Shown one piece after another: positions 58,801 through 64,000 of a DNA stretch of 64,000 nucleotides. The DNA is taken from contig KK106985.1 of NCBI GenBank assembly GCA_000611775.1, positions 1,102,291 to 1,166,290 of the forward strand, read 5' to 3'. The stretch is from Umbilicaria muhlenbergii (Eukaryota; Ascomycota; Lecanoromycetes; Umbilicariales; Umbilicariaceae). Below the pieces are notes generated by a model. It made no database searches. It was given only the letters and a program-made list of their open reading frames with translations, and was not told the origin of the DNA. Position 1 is the first letter of the stretch; the number at the start of each line of letters is the position of its first letter. A program made the translations under genes and the position numbers.

Positions 58801-59070
58801 ACAGCTTACTTCTTGAGCATATAAATCATGAACTGCTGATGTTTCAGTTATATCATCAGCTTCAGTATTCAGCATATTAATATGTTCATCATGGCTTGCT
58901 TCTTGAGCATGTAGGTCATGAACTGCTGATGTTTCAATTGTGTCATCAGCTTCAGCATACATCATACTGACATATTCATCACAGCTTGCTTTTTAAGCAT
59001 GTAGATCATGAACTGCTGATGTTTCAATCATGTCATCAGCTTCAGTATTCATCATACTGATATTATTCAT
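58801..59070. repeat. 90-bp tandem repeat, three copies, inside the gypsy element
   Basis: Units start at 58801, 58891 and 58981. Each contains ttgagcat, then atcatgaactgctgatgttt, then tcatcagcttcag. The 90 bp period is 30 codons. Confidence 0.9.
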
Positions 59071-62000
59071 TGTGATAAGTATGATATTCTTTTGTTGTAG
59101 TCTCTGTCATACTGAGCGTCTTGACTGCAGCATTATTATGACAAGTGTGTATAATTTCTCCTGCACTGACTTATAGTCCTTGCTTTCTAAATGAAAGGAC
59201 TGTCATATTATTTCAGTGACAGTTGAGGTACTGACAGTCTTCAGCAGTTCATAATCAGGTCATTTTGACAGACTGTTAATAAAGTTCTTCTTGCTCTCTT
59301 GATATGTGATCTTAAAGTCATACTCAGTGAGCTTTTCAGCTCACTTGAGCTGCCTTCATGTGAGGTTTGAGGTAATCATAAACCAAACAAGGTTTGCATG
59401 ATCAGTCAATATGATGATCAGGTGCTTAGCGCCTCAACAGTAATGTCATCAATGATGCATGACTTTCATGATGACAAGAAGCTCTTGCTCATCTGTATCA
59501 TATTAAGTCTCAGTATCTAGCAGCTTCTTGCTGTAGTAAGTAATTAATAATTAATGCAATTAATCATCAACCTTGAAGTGTTGCATCAAGATTTCATCAA
59601 TTGTGAATTCAGAGGCGTTCATTTCAACCTTTATGAGTTTGTTTTCATTGAAATAGTGTAGTAATGAAGCACTCATGAAGGTCTTCTTCAGAGCATTAAA
59701 TGCTTTCAATGTGACTCTTGAGAGTGAAAAAGAGGCAAGTATGATGTTTTCTTATTGTAGCTCTCCTCTGACTTGCAGGTTGCATGCTGAATACTTTATA
59801 TTAAATCTTTACAATGAGGTTGAGTTGTTCTGCTTTCTTTTAGTAGCAGTCTGTTAAGACTGAAGAGGAGAAAGTGATGTATCCTCAGTCATCTTTTTAT
59901 TCTTTCCTGTTTTCAGGAGATTTAACAGTGATGCTGTAATTCATGAATAACCTCTTATAAACCTTTGAAAGAAGTTGATGAAGCCTAGAAAGACCTGCAA
60001 TTCATGAATGTTCTCTGAGAGTAGTCATTTTTCAACAGCGTGAATCCTTTTTGAACTCATATGTATGCCTTCAGTATTGATCTTAAACCTCAGGAAGTTC
60101 ACTTTCATTGCATTAAAGAAGCATTTACTGATCTTAAGATGAAGATCATGACATCATAATGCAGTTAATACTTGTCATACATGCTCTTCATGTTCAGATT
60201 CATCTTTGCTGAAGATCAGGATATCATCTAGATAAATCATGCAAATTATATCAAGAAACTCATCAAGAGCCTTATCAATGAATGCCTGAAATGTAGCAGG
60301 AGCATTCATGAGACTGAAAGACATGACAAGATATTTAAACAGACTGAATCATGTTCAAAATGCTGTTTTTCACTCATCTTCACCCTTGATTCATATTTGA
60401 TTATATGCATTCTTGCAGTTCAGCTTAATGAACTTCTTAACTCCTTGAAGATGATTCAACATGTCTGATATAAATGGTAGTGAGTAGTGATTTTTAATGA
60501 TAATATCATTCAAGCACTTATAATCAATGACTAGTTGTAAGCTGCCGTCTGATTTCAGTACAAACATAACAGGTGAAGCTGCAGGTGATATTAATTTACA
60601 AATTATGTCTGCTTTTATAACATCATCTAAATATACTTTCAGTACATTGAGCTCAGTTGAAGACATTGAGTATAACTTTCTGAATGAAGGTTGCTGCTCT
60701 GATTTCAAGTTAATGACATGATCATGTGAATCTCTCTCAGGTAAAGACTGCTTCTCAGCTGTCTGAAATATGTTTGTGAAGTTATGATATTCAGGAGGTA
60801 GACTGTCATAAACATTGTCATACTTTTTGTCATATCACAATGAGTTCATCTGTAGGGTATATTTTTTCATATCAGTCACTAAGTACAACAGCACTATAAA
60901 GCAGTCAGTAATGATGAGGTTGTTCATATGTAAAACATTCTTCAACACCTTCTTTTCACTGATGATGAATATACAGCATGTGATAATATGTTTTGACTTT
61001 CTTCATAGGAATTTACCCGTATCATAGTAGTGATTTGAGTTTGCATGAATTAGAAATGATAACCTGAGGACAAAAGGAGCTGATGTGTTGTCTTGTGTGA
61101 TAAAAAAATGATTGCTATAGTGATAAGGTTGACTGTCAGTGTCATATGCTGTAATCATCAGTACAACAGACTCTGATAGCTCAATCACATTACCTCATGC
61201 ATTACCTTGAGCCTCATAGAATTCAGTAAGTAGGGACAGCTTATTGACAACATCTCATGTGATTGTATTGCCCTGACTGCTGTTGTTGATAATATATGAA
61301 TATTGTGGAGATTTGCTCATCATATCACTCATTGTTGTTATGTGCAGTTTCACCTCTAGTTGCCCTGATATCAGATGTGAGATATCATTAATAATCAGTA
61401 ATAAAGCAAACTGAAGATGATCTGTGAGTCATTTATTCACATTGACTGCAGTGAAGACGGCTGTAGATTATTTAATCATATAATTATTTGTTCAGTGATT
61501 GATGACTTCATATTTAATGTAGAGACTTGCTGACCTTCATGTATTTACTTCATTCCTTGAGATGAAGTTTCCTTGTCAGCATGAGGAGGTTGTAAATGTT
61601 CATGTCATCATTGTAGTTGCTCCTTCAGTGATTAATATATGATTGAGATTCTGGCTCTGATTGTAGTCACTTTCATGATAGAAACCTCATGAGTTGTTTC
61701 CTCTTTCACAGCTGAATTAAGTGAATTGAGTGTGAATTATTTATTATTCAGTGAGGAATTCTTTTCTGTCATAGTATGACATCTGTGTTGTACTTTTGTT
61801 GTTGTTGTCAGTTTTGCTTTAGTGATTCTTTTTGATGTCTGAGCAGCTTCAGAATGATTCATGATTGATGATGATGTCAAGATGTGCTGAAATTTCCTGC
61901 ACTGACTGTCTTGCAACCTGCGTCAGATCTCAACATTGTAGTTCAGTCAGAACATGATGAGGAAGTCTTGATCATCAGTGATTTTAAATGAGTGTTTCAC

Positions 62001-62855
62001 TGATTTTCTTGTGTGAAGCTGAAAGAAAGCAGTAGAGTTCTGATAATCTGTCATATCAAGAGGTGATTGTATCATGACTGCAGAGTTCAGCTGCATTAAA
62101 GGTGATGATATTTTGTTTGTTCATGTCTTCATCAGAGGATAGGTTCTTCTCTAGAATCTTTAAAAAGTTGTCATAAATAATTTAAGTGTGATCATGCTGC
62201 TCCTTTTGCTTTTATCAGTCACTCATGACTGTTTTCTCAAGGTAGGTGCCTGCTCAGATGATGAAATCTCATTCAATAAAGAATTGCTCTGACATCAGCT
62301 TCTGATTCTGATTGATTTTGTTCAAGTATTCTTGAAGTTTTTATCTCATGACTTTGATGCTTCTTGCATAAAGATGAGGCTCTCATGACTTTATAAGATG
62401 TTGAAAAGGGGAAGGTGTGATGTCTGTCATAACTTGACATCATAATTCATGTAATGAACCTGTGTTGTTTCCTGAGTTTGTTGTAGTTGAAGAATTTTCT
62501 TGCAGATGTTGATTGAGCTTCTGAAGCTTTCTTTTATTGTCCTCAAACTCAATTTCTTGTCATACACATCATAATTGTAGTCACTGACGCTTGATGACTT
62601 TCTGATTGTGAGCAGTGACTGCTTCAAGATCATTAATGAAGTCATCAGAGTTATCTGCATTAATATGTTCATCATTGTCATTGACAATGTCAGAAGCAGG
62701 GGTGTCAACAGCTGATAATGTAAATCTGTTAATTGAAGACTTTAATTCAACTTAATTGACTGCTTCACTGACCTGATGAGATTGAAGTGTTGATATCATC
62801 ATGTCTTATTTACTTCTGACATGACCGTTCACCTGAAGGTACTGAGTGATCAGTA

Positions 62856-63137
62856 TGTAAAAAACAGAGTGTATGACAGAGCATCATAATGATGTTTAAA
62901 TGAAATATCATAAGCAATATAGTCATGATGAGGTCAATGCAATGATTATACATTTTTTATTTGATGATAAAAACTGATCATTGAGAAGCAGGTTTCTGCA
63001 CCTTCTTGTGAAGAGTTTTCACTTGATGTCAAGGTGCTAGGCGCTGAGTCATCATATTTAAGTTATAGTGTCGTACCATAGTGTCATACTATAGTGTCAT
63101 ATCATAATGTCATATTATATATATGGTGACCCTGACA
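62856..63137 (-). repeat. gypsy LTR, right copy (5' LTR of the element)
   Basis: 282 bp, co-linear with the left copy. The differences seen by eye are overwhelmingly G-to-A and C-to-T type, making this copy AT-richer. It is followed by the CAGTA target duplication. Confidence 0.9.
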
Positions 63138-64000
63138 CAGTATAGCCTTCAATGTCATCAGGGGTGTTATTTCCTCTGAAAATTAAACCTTTATTGATAA
63201 TATCAGTGATATACTGAAACACCTGTTTGATTAATGCCACATGAGTGGAGCTCAGATTGCTGCAAAAGTGTGTTAAAACAGTCACAGACTGAGTTAAATC
63301 AGGTCTGAAATGCATAATTAATCACATTAATGCTTTGACAGTTGATTAATATCATGTAATCATCTCCTTTGATGCCTGGTTTGAATTAGAATTCAGAGAG
63401 TTGAGTATTTCAGGTGACATTGATATCTTTGTGAATGTGACATCTTTCATGTCATATCTATCAAGGACTTTCTTGAGGTAAGTTGATTAACATAATGTAA
63501 TGATCTTGTTCCTTATGTCATTGTCAACTTTCATGCTTAAGTAGTGAGATATCTTGCTTAAGTCAGTCATTTAAAAATGATCTCAGAGTTCTTGCATGAC
63601 TTTCAAGACTCAAGGATCATCAAGAGTGTCAAAGAAAAGTATGTTGTTAATGTAAATAATTATGTATATGAACTTGTCATTAAAGATGAATAGTTCATAA
63701 TCTGCATCAATGTGTTTGAAACTCAACTTCTTTAGGAAATCTTGAAGCATTTGATATTACACATGAGTGAATTGTTTCAGACTGTAGAGAATCTTCTTCA
63801 ATAAGTATATTCTTGATGTGTCATCTTCTATGAGTGTAGGCTAATGTATATAAACCTTTTCATCTAGAAATCTGAACAGGTAGACTGTGATGATGTTTAT
63901 TTATCATATTTTGAGGCCTCACTTGATGATGACAGTCATCATGACTTTTCATGATATCAGTTTGATCACAAAAGTGAAGATGTTAATGAAGTCTAATTCC

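Larger units (their letters stand above)
54761..63137 (-). mobile_element. Ty3/gypsy LTR retrotransposon, fossil, nested in the copia element
   Basis: 8377 bp bounded by two LTRs of 282 bp (54761-55042 and 62856-63137), each TGTAA...CTGACA on the plus strand. A 5 bp target duplication CAGTA lies at 54756-54760 and 63138-63142. Reverse-transcriptase similarity on the minus strand at about 60400-60700 (GSLQLVIDYKCLND, FIKLNCKNAYNQI) identifies Ty3/gypsy. Coding order runs right to left, with gag-like sequence near 62.5 kb and pol toward 57 kb. The body is extremely CpG-poor and AT-rich. It is complete in structure but heavily broken, with dozens of interruptions. Insertion post-dates the copia element. 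Confidence 0.9.
54083..64000 (-). mobile_element. Ty1/copia LTR retrotransposon, fossil, split by a nested element, runs off the right edge
   Basis: Two separated parts on the minus strand. At 54264-54755 is the RNase H region and 3' end (DNQGAIALAKNPEFHH, STCEVEYITMCEAGKEAVWL), followed by a polypurine tract and a 181 bp LTR (54083-54263) starting TGTTGATG. At 63138-64000 is the end of the reverse transcriptase domain (FRPDLTQSVTVLTHFCSNLS). The gypsy element at 54761-63137 interrupts it. It is broken many times, with no long frame left. The 5' part and 5' LTR lie outside the window. It sits inside the mariner transposase, so it is younger than that. Confidence 0.85.

Noticed and set aside
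55250-64000. Classical RIP as explanation of the AT-rich end
   Set aside because: CpA and TpG are in excess and TpA/ApT is low in sampled lines, the opposite of the CpA-to-TpA RIP signature.

Overview
This 64 kb window is chromosomal DNA of a filamentous ascomycete (Pezizomycotina). Its genes are broken by many short introns (about 40 to 110 bp, GT...AG, several with CTAAC-type branch points). The gene families are typical of moulds: Fungal_N/NACHT/ankyrin NLR, highly reducing polyketide synthase, SAT4/rhodopsin-like membrane protein, CYP52-like P450 and LtrA. A Dothideomycete or lichen-type fungus would fit, but the class is a guess. I worked out exon maps by hand from splice signals, reading frame and family conservation. 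Most sum to whole codon numbers; where they do not, the entry says so.

Layout. 0-3 kb: the 5' part of a Myb/SANT-repeat gene running off the left edge, a diverged 120 bp tandem duplication, and a damaged or unresolved 2EXR-type F-box-like gene. 3.5-5.7 kb: a BioF/AONS-family PLP protein whose Schiff-base lysine is replaced by threonine. 8.3-12.5 kb: a fungal multi-pass membrane protein and a CYP52-like P450. 13.8-22 kb: housekeeping block of PEX11, mRNA cap methyltransferase (Abd1), proteasome subunit Rpn7 and alanine aminotransferase. 23.4-43.8 kb: probable secondary-metabolism block with a sulfotransferase-like protein, MFS transporter, rhodopsin-domain membrane protein, FSH/LovG-type hydrolase, an intact seven-domain highly reducing PKS (2659 aa) and an LtrA membrane protein. 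44-52.7 kb: a possible recognition/defence locus with an unknown 295 aa protein, an ankyrin-containing S8 subtilase and, convergent to it, an NLR. 53.4-64 kb: nested transposons, a Ty3/gypsy element inside a Ty1/copia element inside a Tc1/mariner element.

How the parts may work together. The PKS lacks a release domain, and the divergently transcribed FSH-family hydrolase 1.1 kb away is the natural candidate for releasing its product, as LovG does for LovB. The MFS pump and membrane proteins would handle export or sensing. Copies of one short non-coding inverted-repeat (MITE-like) family lie at about 2.7, 22.2, 22.8 and 40.8 kb, so the PKS block is bracketed by them.

The most unusual large-scale signal is at the right end. 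From about 55.2 kb to the edge CpG is almost absent while CpA and TpG are in excess. This is the reverse of the classical RIP dinucleotide signature, and the change begins abruptly inside one transposon rather than at an element boundary.
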